Position numbers and translations under genes: made by a program. 64,000 bases of DNA from Antarctobacter aquimaris. Lineage in GTDB: Bacteria > Pseudomonadota > Alphaproteobacteria > Rhodobacterales > Rhodobacteraceae. The stretch's first letter is position 1, and each line of letters opens with the position of its first letter. The notes beneath the pieces were generated by a model. That model searched no databases, was not told the DNA's origin, and worked only from the letters and a program-made list of their open reading frames with translations. The DNA lies in contig NZ_FXYF01000018.1 in the NCBI RefSeq assembly GCF_900184945.1, forward strand, positions 1 to 64,000. The letters are read 5' to 3'. Shown in pieces: positions 34,521 to 45,803 of this stretch.

Positions 34521-34745
34521 CTACACCACCGAAGGTGCGCCGCCGGACTGAATCTTTTGAAACTCCGCGCGGTACTTCGCCATCAGATCCGCGGTGTCAG
34601 ACGCTTCGGCCTTTATACTCTCGATCTCATGATCGAGGCGCACAAGCAGAGGCAAATAAAGTTCGCCGTCAGGCCGCGTGTTGACGATTTCCAGCATCTT
34701 CGTGCGTGCATTTTCGAGTCGTTCGAGGAACATCGCATTCTCCAT
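34521..34745 (-). CDS. small helical protein, unknown
   Basis: A 74-residue hydrophilic protein, MENAMFLERLENARTKMLEI at the start, predicted almost entirely helical with acidic/basic pairs typical of a coiled coil (VRLDHEIESIKAEASDTADL). No signal or membrane segment. Not recognised. Codon use looks coding-like, but it lies directly beside an IS66 remnant, so it may be the tail of a larger broken gene. Confidence is limited. Confidence 0.4.
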   Translation of the reverse strand: MENAMFLERLENARTKMLEIVNTRPDGELYLPLLVRLDHEIESIKAEASDTADLMAKYRAEFQKIQSGGAPSVV

Positions 34746-35376
34746 CCACTTTCGAGCCGGGGAGGAGGTTGGTTCGGCTTGGGCGCCGCGGAAAAAGATT
34801 GGCGAAGAAAGTTACAAGGCGAAGAAAAGAATTGATTTTCTGGCATGCGGACGACCAGCCCGACATACGCCAGGCCGGCTGTCATTGCTTACGAGGGATC
34901 ATCCATGGACCGCTGCCGCGCGCATCTTGCGCTCCCGGACGCGCCAGTCGCGGCTCAGGAGACTACCGGGAAGGCGCCTCTTTTTCGCCCTGCCTGTGAG
35001 TGAGCGCTGCTACTGTTGTCTGAAGCAGGGGAAGACAACCTCTGCCGGTTACAGCAGCGGCATCTGAAACTCGATCGCCAGTTGGGCGGGCACGTAGGCT
35101 GCCCTATCCTGCTGCCAGATATCCTGCCAAGCAAGGCGATGCGGGAGGTAATCTACCGGTCGGATATCGACCGCAGCGAGCAGCTTCCTTGTGGTCGCGT
35201 ATCCCAGCTGTAAACGGTGGGCGGCAGACGTGTGAAAAAACGTGGACCCAGCTCCCTTTAAGGAAATGGGTCCCGGGGCGATTACCCTGAATTTCTCAGC
35301 ACACAATTTGTCCGGGATTTGGCGGAGACGGGAAGTCCACGGACCTCCCCTCTCATCACCTGCCCCATCTAAGGCG
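34746..35376. other. scar region, no intact gene
   Basis: About 630 bases. On the minus strand near 35050-35220 the frame LGYATTRKLLAAVDIRPVDY and then HRLAWQDIWQQDR up to a stop looks protein-like and could be the end of a lost gene; I cannot name it. The rest shows nothing recognisable. Confidence 0.4.
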
Positions 35377-36963
35377 TCAGCAGGCTTTCCGGCGAGCACC
35401 CCCTGAGCATTCAGGCAGAGACACCACGTTGCACGCATCTCCCGCCCGATGGCTCGAGTCCTCTTGGTTGCGATAGGCCATGAGCAGCCGCTGGAGGCGT
35501 TTTTTGTTGCGCCAGCCCTCCTGCGTGCGGTCGCGTTCCCGGATAGCGTCATATTGCTTCGCGAGAAACTCGGCCTTTCGCTGCCGGACATCCTGTTGTG
35601 ATCCAGCAACGCTGAAAACTTCATCAAAGAGCGCGGGGGAAGTTTCCACCCGATCGAGCGCGCTCAGGATTTGGGCGATGCGATCCCGCGTCAGTTCCTT
35701 GCTTTGCTTCTTGCTCAAACGGCGCTGGACGTCTCGGACCGTCACTTGCGCCAGCCCGTTGCTCAGCAAGCTCTCCCGGACCCTGGCAATCTTCTCGATC
35801 TGGCTCCGTCCCTCGGAGCCATACTCGCGCATCATGATGAGCGTGCACTCGAGATGGTATTCCGCATACTTCGTTGCCAGTTCCGCGGTTTCCAGATCGA
35901 TTTTCCGGTTCGACTTTCCGAGCAGAAACTGCAGCACGACGAGATAGCTGAGAACTGAAAAGCCCGTGCGTCGGATAAACGAGCCCGGCAAAACTCCATC
36001 GCCCCAATTGCTCCTCAGGCTCCGCCACCAGTTCTCGAGGTACGGCAGGACTTCGTCATTCAGTTTGTAGGTTTCGAGCGCGCCCTTCTGAGCGCACAGG
36101 GCGTACCAGACTTCCCGAAGCTCGTTCTTCCGGGACTCGAACTCTTCCCCTGCGAAGTAGAGGAAATGGTCGAACATGTCGGTGTCACTACGCGGCTCCG
36201 CGATCACGTAGTTGAACCGCTGGCAAAACCCGTCAAGCATACTTGCCGCATCGACATCATCGGTCCAGGTTTCCCGGACGCTGAGGCCCAGGAACGTGAA
36301 ATGGGGGTCTTGAATTTCGAGCTTAACCGCCTCACCTTTCAGTCGGTTAGAAATTGGCTTGTTCGAGTAAGCGTCCAGCATCCAAGGCTTCATCCGCGCG
36401 AAATTCGATTGCGTGAGGATCATGTGGAACATCTTCCCGGCCTCGTCCTGATACCAGTAGCCCCCATTGTTCTCCTTCACCTCGATAATCCACTGCGCGT
36501 CGCTCCCTGCCTTGGGGAGCATGCGAACGAAGTCGTTTTTCCCCTTGGGTAGGAGGATCTCGGCCACCTTGTCGGTCGCGAGCGTTTTCGAGCTGGCGGA
36601 CGGAGCCAAGGCCATGGTCCACAGGATCGGGCGTTGGCATCCAAGTCCGGGTATCCAAAGGGTTGCGCCACCCTGCGTGAGATAGGAGGACGCGATCATG
36701 ATGAGTTGGATTAGCGGCAGCACGTAGCTGACATCGGTCTTCTTGAAATAGGAGCTGATATGCTCGAGGTAGGAGCCTTTCGGGATCAGGCTGTCCACCG
36801 ACAGGGCTTCGGGGCATTCCCGGATTGCGAGCATTGCGATAATCTGCTCCCGCTCACCGTCATTGAGCGCGCGCCGTCTCCCCTTCTCGAGGACATGGAG
36901 ATTATGAAATAGCTCTTGTTCCTTCTTCTGGTTCCGGTTGGTCTTTCGGGTCTTCGTTGTCAT
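35377..36963 (-). CDS. DUF3987-like (primase/helicase-associated) protein
   Basis: A 528-residue protein. The middle portion matches the style of DUF3987 proteins found with phage/plasmid primases: LWTMALAPSASSKTLATDKV (a possible degenerate P-loop region), MILTQSNFARMKPWMLDAYS and FLGLSVRETWTDDVDAASML followed by DGFCQRFNYV. DUF3987 proteins are thought to act in replication of mobile elements. The C-terminal third has an HTH-like segment (ESLLSNGLAQVTVRDVQRRL). AAAAGGTG lies before the ATG at 36963. It is downstream of two small genes and two recombinase-like genes on the same strand, forming a mobile-element module. Confidence 0.6.
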   Translation of the reverse strand: MTTKTRKTNRNQKKEQELFHNLHVLEKGRRRALNDGEREQIIAMLAIRECPEALSVDSLIPKGSYLEHISSYFKKTDVSYVLPLIQLIMIASSYLTQGGATLWIPGLGCQRPILWTMALAPSASSKTLATDKVAEILLPKGKNDFVRMLPKAGSDAQWIIEVKENNGGYWYQDEAGKMFHMILTQSNFARMKPWMLDAYSNKPISNRLKGEAVKLEIQDPHFTFLGLSVRETWTDDVDAASMLDGFCQRFNYVIAEPRSDTDMFDHFLYFAGEEFESRKNELREVWYALCAQKGALETYKLNDEVLPYLENWWRSLRSNWGDGVLPGSFIRRTGFSVLSYLVVLQFLLGKSNRKIDLETAELATKYAEYHLECTLIMMREYGSEGRSQIEKIARVRESLLSNGLAQVTVRDVQRRLSKKQSKELTRDRIAQILSALDRVETSPALFDEVFSVAGSQQDVRQRKAEFLAKQYDAIRERDRTQEGWRNKKRLQRLLMAYRNQEDSSHRAGDACNVVSLPECSGGARRKAC

Positions 36964-37283
36964 GTTGTGCACCTTTTGGGCTGATCAGTGCACGGGAGAT
37001 GCCGTCACTCCCAAATGGGCCTGCATCGGTTTGATCTCCGGTCCGGGGAAGTCCTCGACCGTCGCCGACGACCGACACCCCCACTATGGCTTTGATATTT
37101 TGAATGTATTTCTGACCCGACCAACCGACAAAGAACCGACAAACCGCCTGAGAATGACTGAAAGCATTCCAAGGTCGTCCTGCAAATTACCATGCGGTAA
37201 CAGCTGTATGAACCACTCTGGATTTCCCGGAGTTTCTAACACCTGAGAAGGATGAAGCCCCATTGGCAAAACTAAGAATTGAA

Positions 37284-37317
37284 GCGCTGTCCCGTGTCTC
37301 GAGGAAGGGGACAGCGC
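37284..37317. terminator. hairpin between module genes
   Basis: A perfect 10-base stem (GCGCTGTCCC / GGGACAGCGC) follows the stop of the 142-residue gene. On the plus strand it is followed by ATTTTT, on the minus strand by TTCAATTC, so it may act in both directions. It separates the small genes from the DUF3987-like gene. Confidence 0.6.
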
Positions 37318-37338
37318 ATTTTTATTGGCCCTTGGCAC

Positions 37339-37767
37339 TCAGCAGCTTTCGAGCAATTCCGCGGCGATCCGCCGGGCGTCAAGAAGCCAACGGACAGCGT
37401 TGATGCGATCCGCCAGGACCAAGGCGAGGCTGCGCAGAACGAGCAATTCGGAGCCTGTTTCGGAATACACCTCCTCGGTTCGCGGTGGTCCGATACCGTA
37501 TTCATCTTGAATGCAGATTCGTCGGCACTCGCTATCAGCAGCTCTGGCCAGATTCTCTGCGAAGTCGCGCAGGGTCTTGACGTCAATGGAGCCGAAAATG
37601 GCCTGATTACCAATCTCGGTAGAGATCTGCTTGGCAGCACGTGCCATCGCACTTCGAAAGAAGCCGGTTTCAAGCGCGGCTTCGATCCCTGTTTTCAGCT
37701 TGTCAGCTTCGCCAAGCGCTTCTTCGATGCGCTCGATCAGTTTTTCGTCTGCCTGCAAGTTGCTCAT
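37339..37767 (-). CDS. unknown helical protein of the recombinase module
   Basis: A 142-residue soluble protein (MSNLQADEKLIERIEEALGE...) predicted mostly helical. The C-terminal half has LLVLRSLALVLADRINAVRW then LLDARRIAAELLESC. No domain recognised. It starts with an ATGA overlap to the preceding small gene, so the pair is translationally coupled, which argues it is real. It may regulate or assist the recombinases. Confidence 0.65.
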   Translation of the reverse strand: MSNLQADEKLIERIEEALGEADKLKTGIEAALETGFFRSAMARAAKQISTEIGNQAIFGSIDVKTLRDFAENLARAADSECRRICIQDEYGIGPPRTEEVYSETGSELLVLRSLALVLADRINAVRWLLDARRIAAELLESC

Positions 37768-38111
37768 GCGCAGCCCTCCGCGTCGACAGTTTCGATCGCG
37801 TCGGCAAGAGCTTCGGTGAGTTGGCAGTTCTCAGCGATGTAAGGCGCTTCCAGATCAAGCTCACCGAAGTACCAAGATTCGGGCCGATCGAAATCTTGAA
37901 CGTGTTCGAGACTGAGCAGGCCGTACAGCGCCTGCGCCTCCTGTCGAATTTTCCGCGTCATGCGCGGCTCCCGCGACAGTGCGTCGATCAGGCGTCGCGT
38001 ACGCTTGAGCCATGCGGGACCGCCGAGCAGGAGCGCAGCATTCTGCAGTGCCTCGCCGTGCTCATGAACAAAGCGATGGATGGCTGTGTTGGTGGAAGGA
38101 AAGTCAAACAT
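37764..38111 (-). CDS. unknown small protein of the recombinase module
   Basis: A 115-residue protein, MFDFPSTNTAIHRFVHEHGE at the start, helical, acidic at the C-terminus (ENCQLTEALADAIETVDAEGC). No family recognised. It is the first of a coupled pair downstream of two recombinase-like genes and upstream of the DUF3987-like gene, all on the same strand. Confidence 0.6.
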   Translation of the reverse strand: MFDFPSTNTAIHRFVHEHGEALQNAALLLGGPAWLKRTRRLIDALSREPRMTRKIRQEAQALYGLLSLEHVQDFDRPESWYFGELDLEAPYIAENCQLTEALADAIETVDAEGCA

Positions 38112-38302
38112 ATTTTTCTTACTTCTTATGCCGCGTGCGAGATGCAGGCGGTGACAACACTTTGCCTTTCGTGGATTGATTTCATTGAGTAATTTCCGGG
38201 GTTCGCGTCCTCCTGTTCTTGTGTGGTGTTGCCGTTTGAGTGTCGCGGCTCTCGCAAAGAAGAGCTGCGAAAAACAAACGACAAACCGACACGTCCCTTT
38301 CC

Positions 38303-39760
38303 TTATGTCTTTCTTTTTTTCCGGGGTGCCCGATGGCTTCGCATCATCCTGTTCGGACCTCCTCGATCCTGCCGTTTCGGAGCCGCAGGCGATCCTTCAC
38401 CAAGGCTTGCACGGCCGGCGTCGGTGGCCTCGCGCAGCTTGTGTGCGGCTTGGATCTGGACAGCATTGGCGCGATAGGTCTCGGTCGTCGCGGCCTGCGC
38501 GTGGTTGAGCACTTCGCTCGCCAGGGCGGCCTGTTCCGGAGCCTGCGACACGATGAAGCCGGCCACGATGTTGCGGATCACCTGCGGCGTTACGCGTTTT
38601 CCGAACAGACGCAGGCACTGATCCCCGACGGATTGGCTCAGATAGTCCGGTGCGACCGGCTTGCCGCGGCTGCCGACGAAAAGCGCGGTTTCCTGCGCCG
38701 GCGCGACAGTGGCGCGATGGTGCGTGACATAATCTTGTAGTTGGCACCGGAGGTCAGGGGTCAGCATGCGCTGGTCTCGCTTCTTGTCCTTTGTTTCGCT
38801 GGCCGACAGGTATAGCGTCGTCAGATCCGGATCGAAGTTGTCCTTCAGATCGAGCGTCGCAAGCGACTCGAGCCGGATCGGAGAATTCACGAGCAGACTG
38901 AGCGCGAGCCCGGTGCGTGCAAGCTTGTTCGCGGACGTCCGCGATCTGAAGCCCGGGTCTGCCAAATGGTGGCGCAGGGCAACATCGGAACAGCTTCGCG
39001 CCGCCAACCGCAATTCGGCGAGGTCGACAAGTCGGCCGTCGTTGCGGGACGGTTGCAGCGCAGCTTGCTTCTTCAACAGTTTCAGCACCGGATTGACCCA
39101 GTTCCAATCGCGGTCCGGGAACAAGGCTTGGCCCAGGAGTTTCAATCTCTGAACCTCGCCACGCACGGTCGCGACAGAGACCGCGCCGCGTCGGAAAGCG
39201 GATTGGCGGTCATCAAGCCGTTGTTTCAACGTCACCGGAGTCACGTCTTCTGCCAGATCATTTGCGCGGCAGAAGTCGAAAAAGGCCCAAGCGGACTGTA
39301 ATCTTGATTGCAATGTATCGACTGACCAAGCCTCGACAAGAAGCCCGTCGTTCAAGTCTTCCGCGCAGAAATGCAGTTTCGGCTTCGCCGCCAGCTGCCA
39401 TTCCAGCGGCAGGCGGTGCCAGTTCCGCTGGATTTCGCGAATCAGCGCCGCGCGCTTGCTCTCTGTCTCGACGCGCGCGTCCCGGGCAAAGGCGTTTGAT
39501 CCCGGGAAAACGGCTTGCAATGCCTGCCGCATCGATGCAGCCAATTCCGGCCGTAAATCTTCGCATCTGCGTTCAATCAGCGCCGACGTGATCAAATCGG
39601 GTGGCAGATCGTCCTGTGCCGCAGCGCGGAGCCAGCGCCCCAAGCCTTGCTCCAGCCGCGGGCGTTGAAAGTCCGAAGCATTGGCAAAGGCCGCTTCGAA
39701 CCGGGAACGTAGATCTTCCGGCCACTTTGCCAGCGCGACGGAAAGTCGGTGTTTCGGCAT
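38303..39760 (-). CDS. tyrosine-recombinase-like protein (second of a pair)
   Basis: A 485-residue protein whose C-terminal half has the tyrosine recombinase plan: R in NSPIRLESLATLDL, K in SETKDKKRDQRML, TPQVIRNIVAGF in the H-x-x-R position (Gln in place of His), then LNHAQAATTETYRAN with the final His and the nucleophilic Tyr. The N-terminal half is a SAM-like core-binding region. It ends with a basic tail. Its start lies three bases after the stop of the 748-residue recombinase-like gene, so the two are probably co-translated and may act together. The His-to-Gln change is seen in some active family members. Confidence 0.75.
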   Translation of the reverse strand: MPKHRLSVALAKWPEDLRSRFEAAFANASDFQRPRLEQGLGRWLRAAAQDDLPPDLITSALIERRCEDLRPELAASMRQALQAVFPGSNAFARDARVETESKRAALIREIQRNWHRLPLEWQLAAKPKLHFCAEDLNDGLLVEAWSVDTLQSRLQSAWAFFDFCRANDLAEDVTPVTLKQRLDDRQSAFRRGAVSVATVRGEVQRLKLLGQALFPDRDWNWVNPVLKLLKKQAALQPSRNDGRLVDLAELRLAARSCSDVALRHHLADPGFRSRTSANKLARTGLALSLLVNSPIRLESLATLDLKDNFDPDLTTLYLSASETKDKKRDQRMLTPDLRCQLQDYVTHHRATVAPAQETALFVGSRGKPVAPDYLSQSVGDQCLRLFGKRVTPQVIRNIVAGFIVSQAPEQAALASEVLNHAQAATTETYRANAVQIQAAHKLREATDAGRASLGEGSPAAPKRQDRGGPNRMMRSHRAPRKKRKT

Positions 39761-39763
39761 CGT

Positions 39764-42010
39764 TCAATGCTCCATCTGCTGCTCGATAACGATGCGGAAA
39801 TCGACATGCGACAACACGCGACGGCTGTATTGATCGAGCAATTTCAGGTAGTTCTTCTGCGCGACGATCTTGCTGACTTCGGCGTAATACGCCCGTGTTG
39901 TCTCGATCCGTTTATGTCCCAGCACTTCCTGGACAAGCCCCATCGCGCTCGGATCCATGTCGAGGATCACTTTTCCCGCGATGTGGCGCATTACTTGCAT
40001 GTCCATGCGCAACTGGCAGTACTTCCAGACGTGCTGTCTGAAGCGTGCGCAGAGCTTGCTTTTTGCCATGTAGCCGAGTCCATCCGCATAACCGCCGTTT
40101 TCGCCGCGTTCCTTGCGTTCCGTGCTGGCACCCGGGAAGAGGTGCTCGTTCTCGGCATGCGCCTCTGCGTTTTCTGCAAGCACGGGGCGATAGATCTCGA
40201 TGTAGCGTTTCAGCATCCGTACTGTTTCCGGATCGATGGTTACGTGGACAGACCGCAGGTTCTTCATTTCTGCTGCCGGCAGAATCATCCGCCCGTCGCC
40301 CTGCCCGATCGGCAAGCTCAAGTGAGGTTGTTCACCGAAAGCCCGCAGGCGCGCGAAATTCGTGCGCCGCATCGGCGTGACACGCTGTGAAAGCTGCGCG
40401 ATCAACGCCGATCGCGCCAGCCCGGCCTGCGCCAGAGTTGGACGTGCCTTGCCGTGTTTGACCCAGCGTTCCGCTTCACGCCAAAGCGTTTTGGGCGCTT
40501 GGAACCAGCGCGACAGCGCCGAGTCGTCGTTGAACTGGCGCAGCATCTCGTCGTGATGACGACCGATCTTGCGCTCTTCGTAGACGTAGCCAAGGCTTCC
40601 GTCAGCTTTCAACTTTGAGCCGACAACGCTGGGGTCCAGCTTCATGGTCAGTGCACGAACGGGTTCAAGCAAATCCCCTGGCAGATCGCAGGACTTTCCG
40701 ACGCTGTAGAGCGCCTGCACGACAGAGCACTCATAGCGCCCCTTCTTGTGCGTTTCCCAGTTCTGCCCCTGCGCTTCGACGCGCGCCCGACGCTTGCCAC
40801 GGATCGCAGCGACCGCCGCCAGAAGACACTCCGGTCGGAACAAGTCCTCCAGCGCTTTAGGCTTATTCCGCACCGCAGGGTCGCTCTCGGCGGCGTGCCA
40901 GACCCGCTTGACAGCGTCCCGCAGGTTGCGCTGCGTTCCTGGTTCGCGGGTCAGCATTGGCTGCGTTTTGGCTTTGTCCTGTAGTTCGCCAAGCCCAAGC
41001 TCGTCGTCCTCTTCTTTTATGAAGGAGGACCAATTCAGATCGCCTTGGGGCGCAACCATCTTGTCCGTCAGCGCATCGACCCTTGACCGGATCGCGTCCG
41101 GCACCGCGATCCAGGTGACATCGGGCAAGCGATCTTGCCGTCCCGCGGGCCGGAAGGGCGCGGCACTCATCTTTTCTTCCGAGATCACGTCGTTCCAGAT
41201 CCGTCCCGCACGGCGCAGTTTCTCGCGATGACTGTCGGATTTGCTCGCGATTTCTTGGGCAGAAAACTCGGCCAGGAAAGTTGCATCGATTTCATTTGGG
41301 CTCAGTTTTTGCTGGTCCGCGCGCAGAGCGAGCCTGCGAAAGATCGCCGTTTCTGATTTTGCGTGGGGCGGCGTGCGCGTCGCAAGTTTGTCAAGCAGCA
41401 TCCGCCATTGCTCTGGCAAGGCTTTGACATCCGACTCACGCCCGCTGACGGCGTTCGGATCGACGAGCTTCACCGCTGCGCGGATCTGCGAAAGCTTGTT
41501 GACGAGCGACTTCGCGGACTGCACTTGCAGATCTTCCGGGCGCAATCGGTGCAACATTGGTTCGATGACCACCGATGTTGCAACGATCTGCTCCGGGGCG
41601 CTGGCTTGCGAGGTCGCGAGTTGGCGGATTGCCTGCACGCTGCGTTTTGCGGCCTCAGGCTTGCAAACGCTGTCGACGGCATCAATCGCGTCAGCGAGCG
41701 TTGGCAGCCGACCACGCAAGCGCAATGCCAGCGACCGCCGCACGGAATCCGCCCACGCGCGCTCCGCGCGGCGGAGATCACTGAGGATCTGGCTTTGTCG
41801 CGCGCCGAGGGATTCCCGCTGCTCCGGCGTGATCGTGCTGCAGACGTGAAAGAGCTCTTCGACGGCGGGATCGCCCTCTTGCATCAGCGTCTCACGAAAC
41901 CTCCGCACAGAGACAATTGTCGCAACCCGCGTCGCGGCGTTCATCGGGGTCAGTCGCAACACAGCGATGAGGTCGGTTGTAGTCCCGTGAAATTCGCGAT
42001 CATCAAACAT
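39764..42010 (-). CDS. large tyrosine-recombinase-like protein (first of a pair)
   Basis: A 748-residue protein. The C-terminal 250 residues look like a tyrosine recombinase catalytic domain: R in TPMRRTNFARLRAFG, the K-turn region around LRSVHVTIDPETVRML, MDMQVMRHIAGKVIL, then LGHKRIETTRAYYAEVS with the His and the Tyr pair. The long N-terminal portion (about 450 residues) is helical with no recognised domain; it is far larger than in standard integrases. The ATG at 42010 follows AAAGGACAG. The gene upstream is excisionase-like, with a 17-base inverted repeat between. Confidence 0.72.
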   Translation of the reverse strand: MFDDREFHGTTTDLIAVLRLTPMNAATRVATIVSVRRFRETLMQEGDPAVEELFHVCSTITPEQRESLGARQSQILSDLRRAERAWADSVRRSLALRLRGRLPTLADAIDAVDSVCKPEAAKRSVQAIRQLATSQASAPEQIVATSVVIEPMLHRLRPEDLQVQSAKSLVNKLSQIRAAVKLVDPNAVSGRESDVKALPEQWRMLLDKLATRTPPHAKSETAIFRRLALRADQQKLSPNEIDATFLAEFSAQEIASKSDSHREKLRRAGRIWNDVISEEKMSAAPFRPAGRQDRLPDVTWIAVPDAIRSRVDALTDKMVAPQGDLNWSSFIKEEDDELGLGELQDKAKTQPMLTREPGTQRNLRDAVKRVWHAAESDPAVRNKPKALEDLFRPECLLAAVAAIRGKRRARVEAQGQNWETHKKGRYECSVVQALYSVGKSCDLPGDLLEPVRALTMKLDPSVVGSKLKADGSLGYVYEERKIGRHHDEMLRQFNDDSALSRWFQAPKTLWREAERWVKHGKARPTLAQAGLARSALIAQLSQRVTPMRRTNFARLRAFGEQPHLSLPIGQGDGRMILPAAEMKNLRSVHVTIDPETVRMLKRYIEIYRPVLAENAEAHAENEHLFPGASTERKERGENGGYADGLGYMAKSKLCARFRQHVWKYCQLRMDMQVMRHIAGKVILDMDPSAMGLVQEVLGHKRIETTRAYYAEVSKIVAQKNYLKLLDQYSRRVLSHVDFRIVIEQQMEH

Positions 42011-42040
42011 TTTTTCTGTCCTTTCTTGTTGAGTATCCGG

Positions 42041-42086
42041 GGTGTTCTCCAGGCGCGTTCGGAACAAAACGCGCCTGGAGAACACC
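42041..42086. repeat. 17-bp perfect inverted repeat upstream of the recombinase gene
   Basis: GGTGTTCTCCAGGCGCG at 42041-42057 and its exact complement at 42070-42086, 12-base spacer TTCGGAACAAAA. Pairing continues outward with a G-T and three more pairs. It lies 31 bases before the recombinase start. It could be a recombination or operator site bound by the recombinase or the excisionase-like protein, or an RNA hairpin controlling the gene. Confidence 0.8.
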
Positions 42087-42249
42087 TCGGAAACTGCCGA
42101 CAGGGGCAGACAAAGAGCCCCCTTTCCCGCCGCTGGCTGACAGGGGGCGACACAGGACGACATGGGGGCAAAAGGGGTGGTCCACATTCCAACGCAATGG
42201 AGACCGGCTATTTCCCCCGAGAAGGATAACGCATTGAAAGTAAGTCATT

Positions 42250-42483
42250 TTATTCAACGTCATTTTTCGACATCCGAACGCAATAATCGATCCAGATCGC
42301 TTGCATTTCTTGCTCGATGCCCTGGAATTTCCACAGTGACAGCGCGGTGATTCGCCAGCGTCCGTTTGGGCGTTTGCCATGCAGGCGCCCCTCCGCCAGG
42401 TACCGCTGTATTTGCCGCTCGGACTTGCGCAAAAACTCGGCCGCTTCGCGGGCCGAAAAAGTGTCATCCGGGGATACGATCAT
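42250..42483 (-). CDS. excisionase-like DNA-binding protein (winged helix, MerR-type)
   Basis: A 77-residue protein, MIVSPDDTFSAREAAEFLRK, followed by a SERQIQRYLAEGRLHGKRPN turn and GRWRITALSLWKF. The pattern is the HTH_17/excisionase family: helix-turn-helix, then a wing with G-R-W-R-I. AAAGGAGAACAAT precedes the ATG at 42483. It likely serves as a recombination directionality factor or repressor for the two recombinase-like genes that follow on the same strand. Confidence 0.8.
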   Translation of the reverse strand: MIVSPDDTFSAREAAEFLRKSERQIQRYLAEGRLHGKRPNGRWRITALSLWKFQGIEQEMQAIWIDYCVRMSKNDVE

Positions 42484-42525
42484 TATTGTTCTCCTTTCGT
42501 CCTCTGTCGAAAAGGAGATACGCAC

Positions 42526-42835
42526 GTTGGCGACGGATCAAAATATCGGGTTTGTTTGCCGCAGACGACTGCGTGCCAAGAACACGTTTCCGCGAATCCG
42601 AGACCGGGAACGAGGGGAACGCAGGATAGTATCAAGAAAGAGCCCTGCCATGCACTGGTCACTCATGCGAACGGCCACAGGACACACGCCGAATTGACCT
42701 TCGCCGAAGCACAGCTTTCCTGAAACAGCCGTTCACTTCGACAAGAAAATAGTCGCTTTAGGCGCGAGTGCTCTCCAAATCGCTGACGCGAGCCAAGGCG
42801 CGCTGGCCGCAGGCAAGCACTCTTCGCTGTGATTT
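42526..42835. other. gap with no gene recognised
   Basis: About 310 bases between the excisionase-like gene and an IS21 scar. Nothing protein-like or structured stands out; it should hold the promoter of the leftward recombinase module. Confidence 0.4.
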
Positions 42836-42955
42836 TAGCTCTTGGCTTTTCGACTTTCGCGCAGCCAGAAGCTTTCGCCGTTCATCTCCAGGATATGCAC
42901 ATGAAGGGTCAGGCGGTTGAGAATGGCGCCCGTGAGGCGTTCCGATCCCGCACCA
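42836..42955 (-). pseudogene. IS21-type IstB C-terminal remnant
   Basis: The minus strand reads GSERLTGAILNRLTLHVHIL then EMNGESFWLRESRKAKS and a stop, matching the C-terminus of IS21-family IstB proteins. Only about 38 codons remain. It differs from the intact istB at 44597-45442, so it comes from another element. Confidence 0.7.
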
Positions 42956-43051
42956 CGCAAAAAACGTTTTTCCCGTATTCGCGACTTTCCTTAGGTGTTT
43001 GATCTCACGGTTTTATGGTGTGATCCTTTCGCAGGAATGGAAGGAAGCATT

Positions 43052-43138
43052 ATGGGACAGGTTCGTCATGGCAGCGCCACGACCACGCACGCCGTCAGAG
43101 CAGCAATACAGCGATCGCAAGCTTCGATCGCGAAATCG
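43052..43138 (+). pseudogene. IS481-like transposase N-terminal fragment
   Basis: Starting MGQVRHGSATTTHAVRAAIQ and then RSQASIA, typical of the N-terminus of IS481-type transposases. Similarity stops at about 43138, where a different sequence begins. The fragment has its own start codon with GGAAGGA upstream but is truncated, so not functional. Confidence 0.6.
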
Positions 43139-43346
43139 CCAGTACAGGCGGTGCGCCGATCGAGGCTCGCAGCGACGAAGGCGACATCCTTTGGCTCGGA
43201 GGTGTGAGTGCTGGACGTAATCTCCCCAAAAGCGCTGGATGAAATTTCCCCAGTTTGGCGCTGTTGCCGATGGTCCGGGGGGCATGCCCCCCGGACCATC
43301 GGCGGCGCAGAATTACCCCTGCTGATGCCAATGGAAGGGCGCGCAG

Positions 43347-45442
<2,096 letters not shown>

Positions 45443-45650
45443 TCCCCGAACCCGTTAGGTGGGGAATTTTGCGCCAGCACTTCTGGGGAACTTTGATCCA
45501 GCATTTACAGGAGGCACAGACCTCAGCCGAGACCTGGCCGAGATCAAGCGCTGCCTGTCGCGGCTGACAGGGAACGCATCCAGGGTCTGCCACGCCGTGG
45601 AAACTGAAGCAGCGCTGGACCGCAAACGGGCGCAGCTCGCAAGGGGCTAA

Positions 45651-45803
45651 ACTGGGGATACCCTGAATACCAATAATTGTTGCCCGATCGCACCCATACG
45701 GTCGGGTCTACCTCCCTCATAAGTGCACCCGCCCCTTTTGTTATCTCCGAGCCCATAGGTCTTTTTTGCAGACCTATCGACTATTTCGCACTACCAACAT
45801 CCT
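45651..45803 (+). promoter_or_regulatory. control region ahead of the BREX regulator
   Basis: Non-coding 150 bases leading into brxR. An imperfect inverted repeat (CCCGATC at 45683-45689, GGTCGGG at 45700-45706) sits inside it and might be an operator, since BrxR-type regulators bind inverted repeats upstream of their own gene. The region is AT-richer than the surroundings. No confident promoter boxes. Confidence 0.35.

Noticed and set aside
37084-37338. 84-codon minus-strand frame between the hairpin and the DUF3987-like gene
   Set aside because: It overlaps the terminator-like hairpin, lacks a ribosome binding site and has no coherent composition.
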